Source of the DNA: Gammaproteobacteria bacterium UBA5078 | GTDB lineage: Bacteria > Pseudomonadota > Gammaproteobacteria > Pseudomonadales > Pseudohongiellaceae | DNA: 64,000 bases | Direction: 5' to 3' | NCBI GenBank assembly: GCA_002416505.1 | Contig: DIAM01000004.1 | Location: 261,369-325,368, forward strand | Shown: in pieces, positions 1-8,968 of the stretch | Layout of the letters: the number at the start of each line of letters is the position of its first letter | How positions within the stretch are numbered: the stretch's first letter is position 1 | Program-made: the position numbers and the translations under genes | The notes under the pieces: generated by a model | Seen by the model: the letters and a program-made list of their open reading frames with translations, nothing else | Told to the model about the DNA's origin: nothing | Database searches by the model: none

Positions 1-434
1 CCTTTCCGAAGAGCAGACTCCAAAACGTTTATGGTGTCTGCAATATTGCCACACCCCAGCGACATCGCATTATCTTGGTCGACCTTCCAATTATTGCTTA
101 TAGCGCTCATCGCCATCTCTAGCGGGCCTGCGCAGAAGAACAGCCAGCGATAGTAATCGCCACGTAGTGGATCATTGCGGCCGGGGGCGAGATTCTCTTC
201 AGGAAATTGATCTGCTAGGTAGGCACAGATCGCTGCCACTTCGGTCACAATCGTATCGCGATGCTTAATCGCCGGAACTTTCCCCATAGGATTGATCGCC
301 AGAAACTGCGCAGACTTAATGTGCTCGCCGAACTCCATGACTTCAATCTCGTAATCCACGCCGATCTCTTCAAGCATCCAACGTACTATTCGACCGCGTG
401 ACTGAGGGTTCGAATACAAAGTTAGTGTTCTCAT
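1..434 (-). CDS. Glutathione S-transferase family protein (3' end cut by window edge)
   Basis: The - strand reading begins MRTLTLYSNPQSRGRIVRWM, the thioredoxin-fold N-terminus of a soluble GST with the SxxSRGR glutathione-site region. It continues with an NPMGKVPAI segment (the cis-proline and G-site loop) and the start of the helical C-domain. About 144 codons are visible and the rest lies left of the window. Two in-frame ATGs exist, at 440 and 434. The one at 434 has AAAGGA about 7 bases upstream and is preferred. The gene is divergent from a WYL regulator, which could control it (inference). Substrate unknown. Confidence 0.85.
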   Translation of the reverse strand, partial: MRTLTLYSNPQSRGRIVRWMLEEIGVDYEIEVMEFGEHIKSAQFLAINPMGKVPAIKHRDTIVTEVAAICAYLADQFPEENLAPGRNDPLRGDYYRWLFFCAGPLEMAMSAISNNWKVDQDNAMSLGCGNIADTINVLESALRK

Positions 435-587
435 GTTCATATCCTTTGCTCTTTTTTTGGTATTAGTGGTGTGTTTTTGTCGACGCAGGCACAATACAAA
501 ATATATAGGACATTTTATGTCCTGTTTGCTTTGTAGCATCACATTTTTGCTCGCCTATACGCTATCAAGAGCCACTAGGACCTCATC

Positions 588-1541
588 ATGTCGAAACCAC
601 TTACTCGTGTACTGTCGCTGCTTGAATTGCTGCAGACACATGGACTGTTGTCCGGCGCACAGATCGCTACGCGATTGGACGTAGACATTCGCACCGTGCG
701 TCGTTATATCGCCGCTCTAGAGGAGCTAGGGATTCCAGTGCTCACAGAACAAGGGCGCTATGGAGGCTATCGCTTAGTGGCTGGTTTTAAGCTGCCACCG
801 ATGATGTTTACCGAAGAGGAAACGTTGGCCATATCACTCGGTCTCCTTGCCGCTAATCAACTTGGCCTTGCCGAAACCACGCCCTCCATTACAAGCGTCC
901 AGGCGAAGCTTGAGCGCGTAATGCCGAAGAATCTGAAGCGCCGCGTTCGGGCGATTAGCCAGAGCGCAAGCCTCATATTGCCTAAGGCTCATGGCGCAGA
1001 GAATAAGGAGGATCTACTATTGCTGACCGATGCCGCCCATGGGCAGCAACGCGTGCGCTTCGTATATGAAGCAGAGAACAATGTTGCTCAGGTTCGCGAT
1101 GTCGACCCCTATGGGATCGTGTTCCGGCGTGGTCATTGGTATTTGGTGGGGCATTGTCACCTACGCGATGCGCTGCGCACCTTCCGCTTAGATCGGCTCT
1201 GCAAGGTAGAGCTTTTAATGCACAGCTTCTTGCGACCAGCACAGTTCGATGCAGCGAGCTATCTCAATAGGAGTATGCAGAATGTGCCACGTCAACATCC
1301 CGTCAGCGTCTTATTGCATACCGATATGGCGTCGGCTTCATATTATCTTCATGGCTTAGAGGGGATATTGCGCGAATGCGATGAGGGTTTACTCATGGAA
1401 ACGAGTACGGATAGTTTAGATTGGTTCGCGCGCTGGCTAGTACAAATGCCAATTGCGGTGACCGTAATTAAACCCACTTCCCTGTGGGACGCTATCTGCG
1501 AGCATGTGCAACATGTGCAGGGCAATTTTAAACTCGTGTAA
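588..1541 (+). CDS. WYL-domain transcriptional regulator (YafY/DeoR-like)
   Basis: 317 residues. An N-terminal winged helix-turn-helix lies at about residues 8-55 (LLSGAQIATRLDVDIRTVRR, then YIAALEELGIPV). A WYL sensor domain follows in the middle and carries the family signature around residues 175-205 (RGHWYLVGHCHLRDALRTFR). A WCX-like C-terminal tail ends the protein. Such proteins are ligand- or nucleotide-responsive repressors or activators. The divergent GST with a 150 bp shared intergenic region is the most likely target, but this is inference from position. The ligand cannot be read from sequence. Confidence 0.88.
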   Translation: MSKPLTRVLSLLELLQTHGLLSGAQIATRLDVDIRTVRRYIAALEELGIPVLTEQGRYGGYRLVAGFKLPPMMFTEEETLAISLGLLAANQLGLAETTPSITSVQAKLERVMPKNLKRRVRAISQSASLILPKAHGAENKEDLLLLTDAAHGQQRVRFVYEAENNVAQVRDVDPYGIVFRRGHWYLVGHCHLRDALRTFRLDRLCKVELLMHSFLRPAQFDAASYLNRSMQNVPRQHPVSVLLHTDMASASYYLHGLEGILRECDEGLLMETSTDSLDWFARWLVQMPIAVTVIKPTSLWDAICEHVQHVQGNFKLV

Positions 1542-1728
1542 ACAAAGTTTTGGCTGCACTTTTCTTATGTCTTCCATGAGGCACTAACGCTAATGCCACA
1601 TGGAGAACTTTTATATGCTGCGCCGCTCTTAGAAAGAGTAACGTAAATCCTAAAGAAACTGCACAGCGAAATCATTTCGACTTTTTTTCGAAGATGAGCA
1701 GAGCCATAGCCTGAAGGGAATTGATGGA

Positions 1729-1753
1729 CACGAGGCGCGCAGCGCGCCTCGTG
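1729..1753. terminator. Perfect GC-rich hairpin, possible terminator
   Basis: A 12-base arm, CACGAGGCGCGC, is followed by one base and its exact reverse complement. The hairpin sits 11 bases past the stop of the - strand lipoprotein gene and about 190 bases past the + strand regulator, so it lies between convergent genes. Neither side has a strong T-run, so intrinsic termination is plausible but not certain. Confidence 0.45.
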
Positions 1754-1763
1754 TAGAGGTGAG

Positions 1764-2405
1764 TTACTGTTGCTGCATCTCCGCGATGAAACGATCGGAT
1801 TCCGCGATCGCTATTTCCATTGCGTCAATCAAGCGATCGACATCGGTATTGATGGTATCGAGTTCGCCACGCAGTGAGGCGACGGCCCGCGCGTTGAGAT
1901 TATGTTTCAAATACAATACATTGTCGCGCAGGCTATTCAGGACGGGGTCGAGCGTGGCCTCGGCGCGTTGCATGGCGCCAATGAGTCGCGTGTAACGCGT
2001 GCGAGTATCACGCAGCTGCTGTTCACTGTCCCGACGCAATGCCTGATTGGTGTATAGGTCTAGCTCGTCTGACCATTCGTCGAACAGCGCGTCGGCCACA
2101 GACTCCACGGCTTTTATGCGATCCCGTATCCGCTCTGCCGATTCTTCTGTGTCCTCGAATTCCGCATTCAGGCGATCATAGACTTGTTGCAGTTCACCGC
2201 CATCGAAGTTCACCACACTGCGAAACTGTTCTAAGGCATCGCGAAACTGTTCCTGGCCTTCCTGCTGCGCGCTTTGCGCCTCGCCGATGCGATCGACGAG
2301 AATCTCGCGCTTGTGTACGCCAAGTTGTTCCATCGTGCCGTAGTAGGCCGATTCACACGCGGTGAGCAGAAAAATAGCGGCCGCAGAAAATAGGACTTGT
2401 CTCAT
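1764..2405 (-). CDS. DUF2959 family lipoprotein
   Basis: 213 residues. A short signal peptide ends in the lipobox LLTAC, with Cys17 the predicted lipidated residue. The rest is almost entirely charged helical coiled coil with no catalytic motif. The composition and length match DUF2959 periplasmic lipoproteins of unknown function. The start overlaps the stop of the upstream Pmp3-like gene by 4 bases (ATGA), so the two are translationally coupled. The partner suggests an envelope-stress context (inference). Confidence 0.8.
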   Translation of the reverse strand: MRQVLFSAAAIFLLTACESAYYGTMEQLGVHKREILVDRIGEAQSAQQEGQEQFRDALEQFRSVVNFDGGELQQVYDRLNAEFEDTEESAERIRDRIKAVESVADALFDEWSDELDLYTNQALRRDSEQQLRDTRTRYTRLIGAMQRAEATLDPVLNSLRDNVLYLKHNLNARAVASLRGELDTINTDVDRLIDAMEIAIAESDRFIAEMQQQ

Positions 2406-2602
2406 TTGCTATTCCTTTTTATGGCGTCCACTACGCGATCGGTACGCTTGTCCGCGAGATGACTGTTCACAACTAAAAGCGCATGAATAACACCTGGCAC
2501 CCAAAAGCAGAGTGTTAGCAGAATATTGATCAAGGCTTGAAACGGTTTTCCACACAAGAACACGGCCAAGGGTGGCAGAAAAATCGCAATGATATAACGC
2601 AC
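2402..2602 (-). CDS. YqaE/Pmp3 family small membrane protein
   Basis: 66 residues with two hydrophobic helices. The first contains the Pmp3 signature (FLPPLAVFLCGKPFQALINI) and the second is the LLTLCFWVPGVIHALLVV region. Members of this proteolipid family sit in the inner membrane and are induced by salt, cold or membrane-potential stress. First gene of a two-gene operon with the DUF2959 lipoprotein. Confidence 0.88.
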   Translation of the reverse strand: MRYIIAIFLPPLAVFLCGKPFQALINILLTLCFWVPGVIHALLVVNSHLADKRTDRVVDAIKRNSK

Positions 2603-2733
2603 AAGATATCTCCAATTATCAGTAAGGCGAGTCCTAATTGACGAAATTAGTAGGCAGCCACGATTCTTTTGCTTACTTTAAGCGCTTTTGCCACCATTGC
2701 AAAACCTAATATCGCTACTTTCGAGTACCTCTC

Positions 2734-5208
2734 TTGGCTGTACTAACATCTTCATCTGCGAATTCATTGCCCATAGACAAGCTTCTATCCGAACTTATCG
2801 ATGCGGTCGAATCACAGAATCGCGTATTGCTTATAGCCCAACCCGGTGCCGGCAAGACCACACGAGCTCCGCTTGCGCTACTTGAGCATTTCCCTATTCG
2901 GGCGGGCCGCTGGTTGCTATTAGAACCGCGGCGAGTCGCCGCGCGCTTAGCCTCCGCCTATATGGCGCAATCACTTGGGGAAGCCTTAGGCCACACCGTC
3001 GGCTATCGAGTGCGCGGAGAATCCAAAATAGGCCCAAACACGCGTCTCGAAGTAGTAACCCAAGGTATATTGACAAGGATGTTGCAGGACGATCCTGCCT
3101 TGGAAGGCGTCGCAGGCATCATATTCGACGAATTTCACGAGCGTAGCCTCGATGCCGATCTCGGCCTCGCGTTCGCCCTCGATGCGCAGAAGGGGCTGCG
3201 CGAGGACTTGCGCATCCTAGTGATGTCCGCGACCCTCGACGTCGAGGCACTGCTCGGAGTATTGGGGTCAGACACTCCGGTGATCGACTGCCTAGGCCGG
3301 GCATGGCCGGTGCAAACTTATTATCGCAGCGCGCCACTGCGCGAGCGAGTGGAACGCCATCAAGCCAGCGTTATCCGTGAGGCGCTCTTGGCCCACGAAG
3401 GCAATCTACTAGCCTTCCTACCCGGCCAAGGCGAGATCCGTCGCCTGCATGGGATTTTGCAGGATGTGCTGCCCAGCGACATCGAGATTTGCGATCTACA
3501 TGGACAGCTACCCCTAGCGCAGCAACAGGCAGTGCTGAGGATGCCCGAACATCGACAGCGTCGAGTGATACTCGCGACCTCTATCGCCGAGTCCAGCATC
3601 ACCGTACCGGGGGTGCGTATCGTCGTGGATGCGGGGCTCGAGCGCACGCCGATATTCCAGGCGCGTACCGGCATGAGCAGCCTCGAAACGCGACGCCTCA
3701 ATCGCGCCAGCGCCGACCAGCGCCGCGGGCGCGCGGGGCGTGAGGCGGCAGGGTTTTGCTATCGACTATGGCCCCAGGAGCAGATGCTGGCTGCCCACCG
3801 CGAGCCGGAGATCCTGCAATCGGACTTAGCGGCACTCGCCTTCGAACTACTGCGCTGGGGTGTTAAGGATCCGGGCCAACTTAGCTGGGTGACACCCCCA
3901 CCCGCCCCGGCTTTCGCGGCGGGTGTAGCGCTACTGCAGCGCCTAGGCATCGTAGAAGAAACGGGCGCGCTAACCGACTTAGGACGGCGCTGTGTGCGCT
4001 GGCCCACCCACCCTCGCTTTGCCGCTCTTTTGGCCCGAGCAGTGCAAGATGGATCGCAGTCACTAGCCTGCTGGTGCTTAGCATGGCTAGAGGAGGCGAC
4101 TCAAGATGCCGAGGTCGATATCGCCAGAGTTTTCAGCAAGCGCCCCCACCGCGCCGATAAGACTCAGGGCCGATGGTGGCAAGGCGCGCAGCAATGGGCG
4201 AAACGGCTAGGGGTGGACCTCGAGCCCGTGGATCTAGAGCAGCTCCCAACGCTTATCGTGACAGCCTTCCCAGACCGAATCGCGCAGAACCTAAGACTCG
4301 CCAATGACCGCAGCCAGGCGCGCTTCAAACTACCCAGCGGCGGCCAAGCACTACTCGCGACGCAGGAGGCCCTCAGTCAAAAAGACTTCCTCGTTGCCGT
4401 CGAACTGGACGGAGCTAGCGCTGGGGCGAGAATCTACAAGGCGCTTGCGATTAGCCAGGAGCAAATAGAGAGACTTTTCAGCGAGGCAAGGCTATGGCGC
4501 CAAGAGATTCGCTGGGTCGAGGCAACGGGACGGCTCGCCGGAGAGGAGACCCGCGTCCTAGGTGCGGTAGTGTTGGAGAGGCGGCCGATGGCGAAGTTGC
4601 CAACCGAGGCGATTCGCAGCGGGATTTTAGCGGGCCTGCGTCAGCGTGGTTTCCGCTGGACCGATGAGGACCAGCAGACACTGGGCAGATTACGCCTGCT
4701 ACGGCGCTGCCTCGGCGAGCCATGGCCCCAAATAAGTGACTCTGTGCTACTGGATACGCTCGAACATTGGTTAGTCGCGAGGCTGGATGGCATCAGCAGA
4801 CTCGAGCAGTTAGACCGCCTTGCCTTGGGCCAAATCTTTGTCGAATCGCTGGATTGGACGCTGCAACAATCTTTATCGAAGTTGGCGCCCACTCACTTGG
4901 ATGTCCCTAGCGGCAGTAGAATTCGGCTTGACTACAGCGGAGAAGAACCGGTGCTGGCCGTGAAGCTACAAGAACTCTTCGGGCAGACCCACACCCCTAC
5001 GGTGGCAGATGGCAAGATTCCAGTGCTACTCCATCTGCTCTCTCCTGCGCGGCGCCCAGTGCAGGTGACTCGCGACCTCGCCGGTTTCTGGCAAGGCTCT
5101 TATTTCGAAGTGCGCAAGGACCTTAAGGGTCGCTACCCGCGCCACCCCTGGCCCGATGATCCACTCAATGCCCCAGCCAGCGCGAAGGCGAAGAAAAAAG
5201 GCACCTAG
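2734..5208 (+). CDS. hrpB: ATP-dependent helicase HrpB
   Basis: 824 residues, the family's usual length. Superfamily 2 DEAH-like motifs appear in order: Walker A GAGKT at residues 38-42, DEFH at about 132-135, SAT in motif III, then the RRGRAGR motif VI. The C-terminus ends in the family-typical HPWPDDP. HrpB is a putative RNA/DNA helicase; in E. coli its role is unclear. The start at 2734 is TTG. A second TTG at 2767 would begin at LPIDKLLSEL, the usual HrpB N-terminus. Neither has a good Shine-Dalgarno sequence, so the start is uncertain by 11 codons. Confidence 0.95.
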   Translation: MAVLTSSSANSLPIDKLLSELIDAVESQNRVLLIAQPGAGKTTRAPLALLEHFPIRAGRWLLLEPRRVAARLASAYMAQSLGEALGHTVGYRVRGESKIGPNTRLEVVTQGILTRMLQDDPALEGVAGIIFDEFHERSLDADLGLAFALDAQKGLREDLRILVMSATLDVEALLGVLGSDTPVIDCLGRAWPVQTYYRSAPLRERVERHQASVIREALLAHEGNLLAFLPGQGEIRRLHGILQDVLPSDIEICDLHGQLPLAQQQAVLRMPEHRQRRVILATSIAESSITVPGVRIVVDAGLERTPIFQARTGMSSLETRRLNRASADQRRGRAGREAAGFCYRLWPQEQMLAAHREPEILQSDLAALAFELLRWGVKDPGQLSWVTPPPAPAFAAGVALLQRLGIVEETGALTDLGRRCVRWPTHPRFAALLARAVQDGSQSLACWCLAWLEEATQDAEVDIARVFSKRPHRADKTQGRWWQGAQQWAKRLGVDLEPVDLEQLPTLIVTAFPDRIAQNLRLANDRSQARFKLPSGGQALLATQEALSQKDFLVAVELDGASAGARIYKALAISQEQIERLFSEARLWRQEIRWVEATGRLAGEETRVLGAVVLERRPMAKLPTEAIRSGILAGLRQRGFRWTDEDQQTLGRLRLLRRCLGEPWPQISDSVLLDTLEHWLVARLDGISRLEQLDRLALGQIFVESLDWTLQQSLSKLAPTHLDVPSGSRIRLDYSGEEPVLAVKLQELFGQTHTPTVADGKIPVLLHLLSPARRPVQVTRDLAGFWQGSYFEVRKDLKGRYPRHPWPDDPLNAPASAKAKKKGT

Positions 5209-5282
5209 CTCATAGCCTCGGGCAGCGTAGAGGCGAGCGTTGATGATATAGTAAGTACGGTTTTCGACTAGGGATTTGAACT

Positions 5283-5909
5283 ATGGCCAGAGGGACCCTC
5301 TACACCATTTCCGCGCCGTCCGGCGCGGGCAAGACTAGCTTGGTACACGCATTGTTGAAAGACAAGCAGGATCCCTTGCTGTGTGTTTCTGTGTCTCACA
5401 CTACGCGCCCTCGGCGCCCGGGCGAGGTCGATGGCGTCAATTATCACTTCGTGAGCAAGGACGTCTTTACCGCGATGCAGGCGCAGAACAAGTTTCTCGA
5501 GTCGGCCCAGGTGTTCGGCAACCTCTATGGGACCTCTCAGGACTGGGTGCAGAATCAACTAGATCAGGGCATAGACGTCATACTCGAGATCGACTGGCAG
5601 GGAGCGGAGCAAGTGCGCGGCCGCATCGCCCCCAACAAGAGCATCTTCATCCTCCCGCCCTCGCTGCAGTGTCTGCTAGAGCGGCTTACCAATCGCGCAC
5701 AGGACGATGTCGACACCATCAATCGACGCATGCGCGAGGCCAAGGACGAGATCTCCCATTACGAGGCCGCCGACTACCTGGTCATCAACGATAACTTCGA
5801 TATCGCGCTCGAGGACTTACGGGCGATCATTCGTGCCTCACGCTTAGAGCGACGCCAGCAATTCGAAAACAATACCGCTTTGCTGCAGGCGCTACTGGAA
5901 AACCCTTGA
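5283..5909 (+). CDS. gmk: Guanylate kinase
   Basis: 208 residues. Converts GMP to GDP with ATP. The P-loop SGAGKTS lies at residues 13-19, followed by the GMP-binding segment (SHTTRPRRPGEVDG) and the lid region. It heads the conserved gmk-rpoZ-spoT gene order, linking guanine nucleotide supply to (p)ppGpp metabolism. Confidence 0.97.
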   Translation: MARGTLYTISAPSGAGKTSLVHALLKDKQDPLLCVSVSHTTRPRRPGEVDGVNYHFVSKDVFTAMQAQNKFLESAQVFGNLYGTSQDWVQNQLDQGIDVILEIDWQGAEQVRGRIAPNKSIFILPPSLQCLLERLTNRAQDDVDTINRRMREAKDEISHYEAADYLVINDNFDIALEDLRAIIRASRLERRQQFENNTALLQALLENP

Positions 5910-6027
5910 AAAAGACTAAAAATGCCCATAAATAAAGGCTTAGGCGAGAATAAATTAGGCATTGCGGCGCGTATTTAGTAGAATCGCCGGTCTCCTCAAC
6001 AGTACAGCTTTATAAACAGGTGTTTTT

Positions 6028-6327
6028 ATGGCCCGAATTACCGTCGAAGATTGTCTAGACAAGGTAGACAATCGCTTCCAGTTGGTGATGATCTCCAGCA
6101 AGCGTGCTCGCCAAATACAAACTGGCGGCAAAGACCCATTGGTCCCTGCTGACAACGACAAACCCACTGTAATCGCCTTGCGTGAAATCGCCGCTGGCCT
6201 AGTGGATTCCAGCATTCTCACAGCCCGCAGCGCTAACCCAGTGGTGATGCTGTCCCGTGACGAACTGAAGACGCCGCCTCCCGCAAATCAAGGGGATGAC
6301 GACGAATCTTTCGGCGAAGACCTCTAG
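6028..6327 (+). CDS. rpoZ: RNA polymerase omega subunit
   Basis: 99 residues beginning MARITVEDCLDKVDNRFQLV, the canonical omega N-terminus, with the conserved ALREIAAG stretch later. Omega assists assembly of the beta' subunit and forms part of a ppGpp site on RNA polymerase. It lies about 120 bases after gmk and just upstream of spoT. The acidic C-terminal tail is usual. Confidence 0.97.
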   Translation: MARITVEDCLDKVDNRFQLVMISSKRARQIQTGGKDPLVPADNDKPTVIALREIAAGLVDSSILTARSANPVVMLSRDELKTPPPANQGDDDESFGEDL

Positions 6328-6346
6328 CAGAGGGAGGAGTCGGCTT

Positions 6347-8500
6347 GTGCCTACAATCGACTCTCTAGCCACCAGCCTTTCAAGCTACTTGGAAGGCGAG
6401 CAGATCAATCTCGTTCGACGCGCCTACTACTACGCGGAACAGGCCCATGACGGCCAGTTCCGTCGCAGTGGCGACCCCTATGTGACACACCCCCTCGCCG
6501 TTGCGGGCATACTGAGCGAAATGCATATGGACCCCCAGTCTCTGGTGGCCGCCATGTTGCATGACGTGATCGAAGACACCGGCATCAGCAAGGCCGCAGT
6601 GAAGAGCCAGTTCGGTGATGCGATCGCCGAGATGGTGGACGGGGTGAGCAAGCTCAACAAGATCACCTTCAGCAGCCACGCCGAAGCCCAGGCCGAGAAT
6701 TTCCAGAAGATGGCCCTGGCCATGGCCAAAGACATCCGCGTGATCCTCGTGAAGCTCGCGGACCGGCTGCACAATATGCGCACGCTGGACGTGTTGAGCC
6801 CCGAGAAGCGCCGCCGCGTCGCCCGTGAAACCCTCGATATCTATGCCCCCATCGCCAATCGTCTGGGCATGAACGCTATCCGCATCGAATTCGAAGAGCT
6901 GGGGTTCGACGCGCTATATCCGATGCGCGCGCGCCGCATCAACGCGGCAGTAAAGAGCATCCGCGGCAATCGCAAAGAGATCGTCAAGCAGATTCAAGGC
7001 TCCCTCGAGGCCTGCCTACAACGCGAGGGCATGCCCGGCCGCATCTTCGGCCGCGAGAAACACTTATTCAGCATCTACGAGAAGATGCGCGCCAAGCGTA
7101 GATCCTTCTCCGAGATCATGGACGTATACGCCTTCCGCATCGTAGTCGACAAGGTCGACACCTGTTACCGCGTTTTAGGCGCAGTTCACAATCTTTACAA
7201 GCCTGTTCCCGGCCGTTTCAAAGACTATATCGCCATCCCCAAGGCCAACGGCTATCAGTCGCTGCACACCACCCTATTCGGCATGCACGGCGTCCCCATC
7301 GAGATTCAGATTCGCACCGAAGAGATGGAAGCCATGGCCAACAACGGCATCGCCGCCCACTGGCTGTATAAGTCTCACGACGATACCCCGAGCAACGCTC
7401 ACATCCGCGCACGGCAGTGGGTCAACGGCCTACTGGAGATGCAGCAGCATGCCGGCAACTCTTTAGAGTTCATCGAGAACGTGAAGATCGATCTGTTCCC
7501 GGACGAGATCTATGTATTCACGCCCAAGGGCACCATCATGGAGCTGCCGGCGGGATCGACCGCGGTGGACTTCGCCTATGCCGTGCATACAGACGTGGGC
7601 AACTCCTGCGTGGCCTGCCGAATTAGCCGCCGCCTAGCGCCATTGAGCGAGACCTTGGAGAGCGGGCAGACCGTCGAGATCATCACCGCCCCCGGCACTC
7701 AACCCAACCCGGCCTGGCTCAGCTTCGCAGTCACCGGCAAGGCGCGCAGCAATATTCGTCACTTCCTCAAGAATCAGCGCCATTCGGAATCCGTGGCTCT
7801 CGGCCGTCGCCTGCTCAATAAGGTGCTGGGTAGCTTCGGCACACAGCTGGAAAAAATTTCACCAGAACAGATTCAACTGACCTTGCAGCACCTGAATAGC
7901 CCGGAGCTAGACAATGTGTTGGAGGATATCGGCCTGGGCAATCGCATGTCCCACGTTGTGGCGCGCCTGATGATGCCCGGGCAGGACGATGCGGACCTAT
8001 TGCCCGAAGTGGGCAAGGAGAGCAAGGGCTCGCCGCTGGCGATTCGCGGCTCCGAGGGCATGGTCATGAATTTTGCCCGTTGCTGCCACCCGATACCCGG
8101 CGATCCTATCATCGGCCATATCAGCAGTGGCCGTGGCATGGTTATCCATACTGAGAGCTGCAATAACATTGCCGAGATTCGAGACAACCCCGATAAGTGC
8201 ATCTCGGTGCGTTGGGATCCTAACGTCGAGGGTGAATTCTCCGTCGAGATCCGCGTAGAGTTGGAGAACGAGCGCGGCATTATCGCCAAGCTTGCGACCA
8301 CCATTACCGGTGCGGAAGCCAATATCGAGAAGATCAGCACCGTGGAGCGCGACGCCCGTTTCAGCATCGTCAACCTCTCTCTCAACGTGCGCAATCGCAT
8401 ACATTTGGCTAGAGTAATGAAGCGCATTAGGCTTATAAAGCCGGTAAGCAAGGTAACCCGCGTGAAGAGCCGCAAGATCGTCAAAACGCTCAAAGTATAA
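6347..8500 (+). CDS. spoT: Bifunctional (p)ppGpp synthetase/hydrolase SpoT
   Basis: 717 residues from a GTG start at 6347, chosen because GGGAGGAG lies about 7 bases upstream. An in-frame ATG at 6296 overlaps rpoZ and lacks such a site. Domains in order: HD hydrolase with an intact HDVIEDT motif (H72-D73), a RelA/SpoT synthetase domain (FKDYIAIPKANGYQSLHTT), TGS (around DEIYVFTPKG), and a C-terminal ACT domain. The hydrolase residues are present, so this is SpoT rather than the hydrolase-dead RelA. It makes and degrades the stringent alarmone. Confidence 0.96.
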   Translation: MPTIDSLATSLSSYLEGEQINLVRRAYYYAEQAHDGQFRRSGDPYVTHPLAVAGILSEMHMDPQSLVAAMLHDVIEDTGISKAAVKSQFGDAIAEMVDGVSKLNKITFSSHAEAQAENFQKMALAMAKDIRVILVKLADRLHNMRTLDVLSPEKRRRVARETLDIYAPIANRLGMNAIRIEFEELGFDALYPMRARRINAAVKSIRGNRKEIVKQIQGSLEACLQREGMPGRIFGREKHLFSIYEKMRAKRRSFSEIMDVYAFRIVVDKVDTCYRVLGAVHNLYKPVPGRFKDYIAIPKANGYQSLHTTLFGMHGVPIEIQIRTEEMEAMANNGIAAHWLYKSHDDTPSNAHIRARQWVNGLLEMQQHAGNSLEFIENVKIDLFPDEIYVFTPKGTIMELPAGSTAVDFAYAVHTDVGNSCVACRISRRLAPLSETLESGQTVEIITAPGTQPNPAWLSFAVTGKARSNIRHFLKNQRHSESVALGRRLLNKVLGSFGTQLEKISPEQIQLTLQHLNSPELDNVLEDIGLGNRMSHVVARLMMPGQDDADLLPEVGKESKGSPLAIRGSEGMVMNFARCCHPIPGDPIIGHISSGRGMVIHTESCNNIAEIRDNPDKCISVRWDPNVEGEFSVEIRVELENERGIIAKLATTITGAEANIEKISTVERDARFSIVNLSLNVRNRIHLARVMKRIRLIKPVSKVTRVKSRKIVKTLKV

Positions 8501-8564
8501 AATCAAATTAACGAACTGCACCGGCTAGCTCAGCGCTGGGCCAGCGCAGCATGAGGATGTCTTT

Positions 8565-8960
8565 GTGACTAATAAGAAGATTATCAGCACCGCCAAAGCC
8601 CCAGCCGCTATCGGCCCCTACTCGCAAGCAGTTAAGACCGGCAACCTCGTGTTTTGCTCGGGCCAAATCCCTCTGGATCCCGCAAGCATGGAGATCGTGA
8701 GCGGAGGCATAGAGGCACAAGCCGTGCGGGTGTTGGAGAATATGCGCGCGGTCGCGACCGCCGCGGGTGCGCAACTCCAAGACGCCGTGAAGTTGACAAT
8801 CTTCCTGACGGATCTGGCGGATTTCGGCATCGTGAACGAGACCATGAAGCGCTATTTCGACGCCCCCTATCCCGCGCGCTCCACAGTGCAGGTGTCCGCT
8901 CTACCTAAGGGTGCGAATATCGAGATTGAGGCGATACTAGCGCTTCCTCCCCAAGCCTGA
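8565..8960 (+). CDS. ridA: RidA family enamine/imine deaminase
   Basis: 131 residues, GTG start with GAGG upstream. The sequence has the RidA fold signature (AIGPYSQAVKTGNLVFCSGQ) and the C-terminal segment with the catalytic arginine region (YPARSTVQVSALPKGANIEIE). It hydrolyses reactive 2-aminoacrylate-type intermediates from PLP enzymes. It lies between spoT and recG, 8 bases before recG, so is likely co-transcribed. Confidence 0.94.
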   Translation: MTNKKIISTAKAPAAIGPYSQAVKTGNLVFCSGQIPLDPASMEIVSGGIEAQAVRVLENMRAVATAAGAQLQDAVKLTIFLTDLADFGIVNETMKRYFDAPYPARSTVQVSALPKGANIEIEAILALPPQA

Positions 8961-8968
8961 GTCAGCCA

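Noticed and set aside
433..684. 83-codon + strand frame over the GST/regulator gap
   Set aside because: Overlaps both flanking genes, Cys-rich nonsense composition and no ribosome site.
7873..8521. Long - strand frames inside spoT
   Set aside because: Shadows of the spoT codon pattern; no independent signal.
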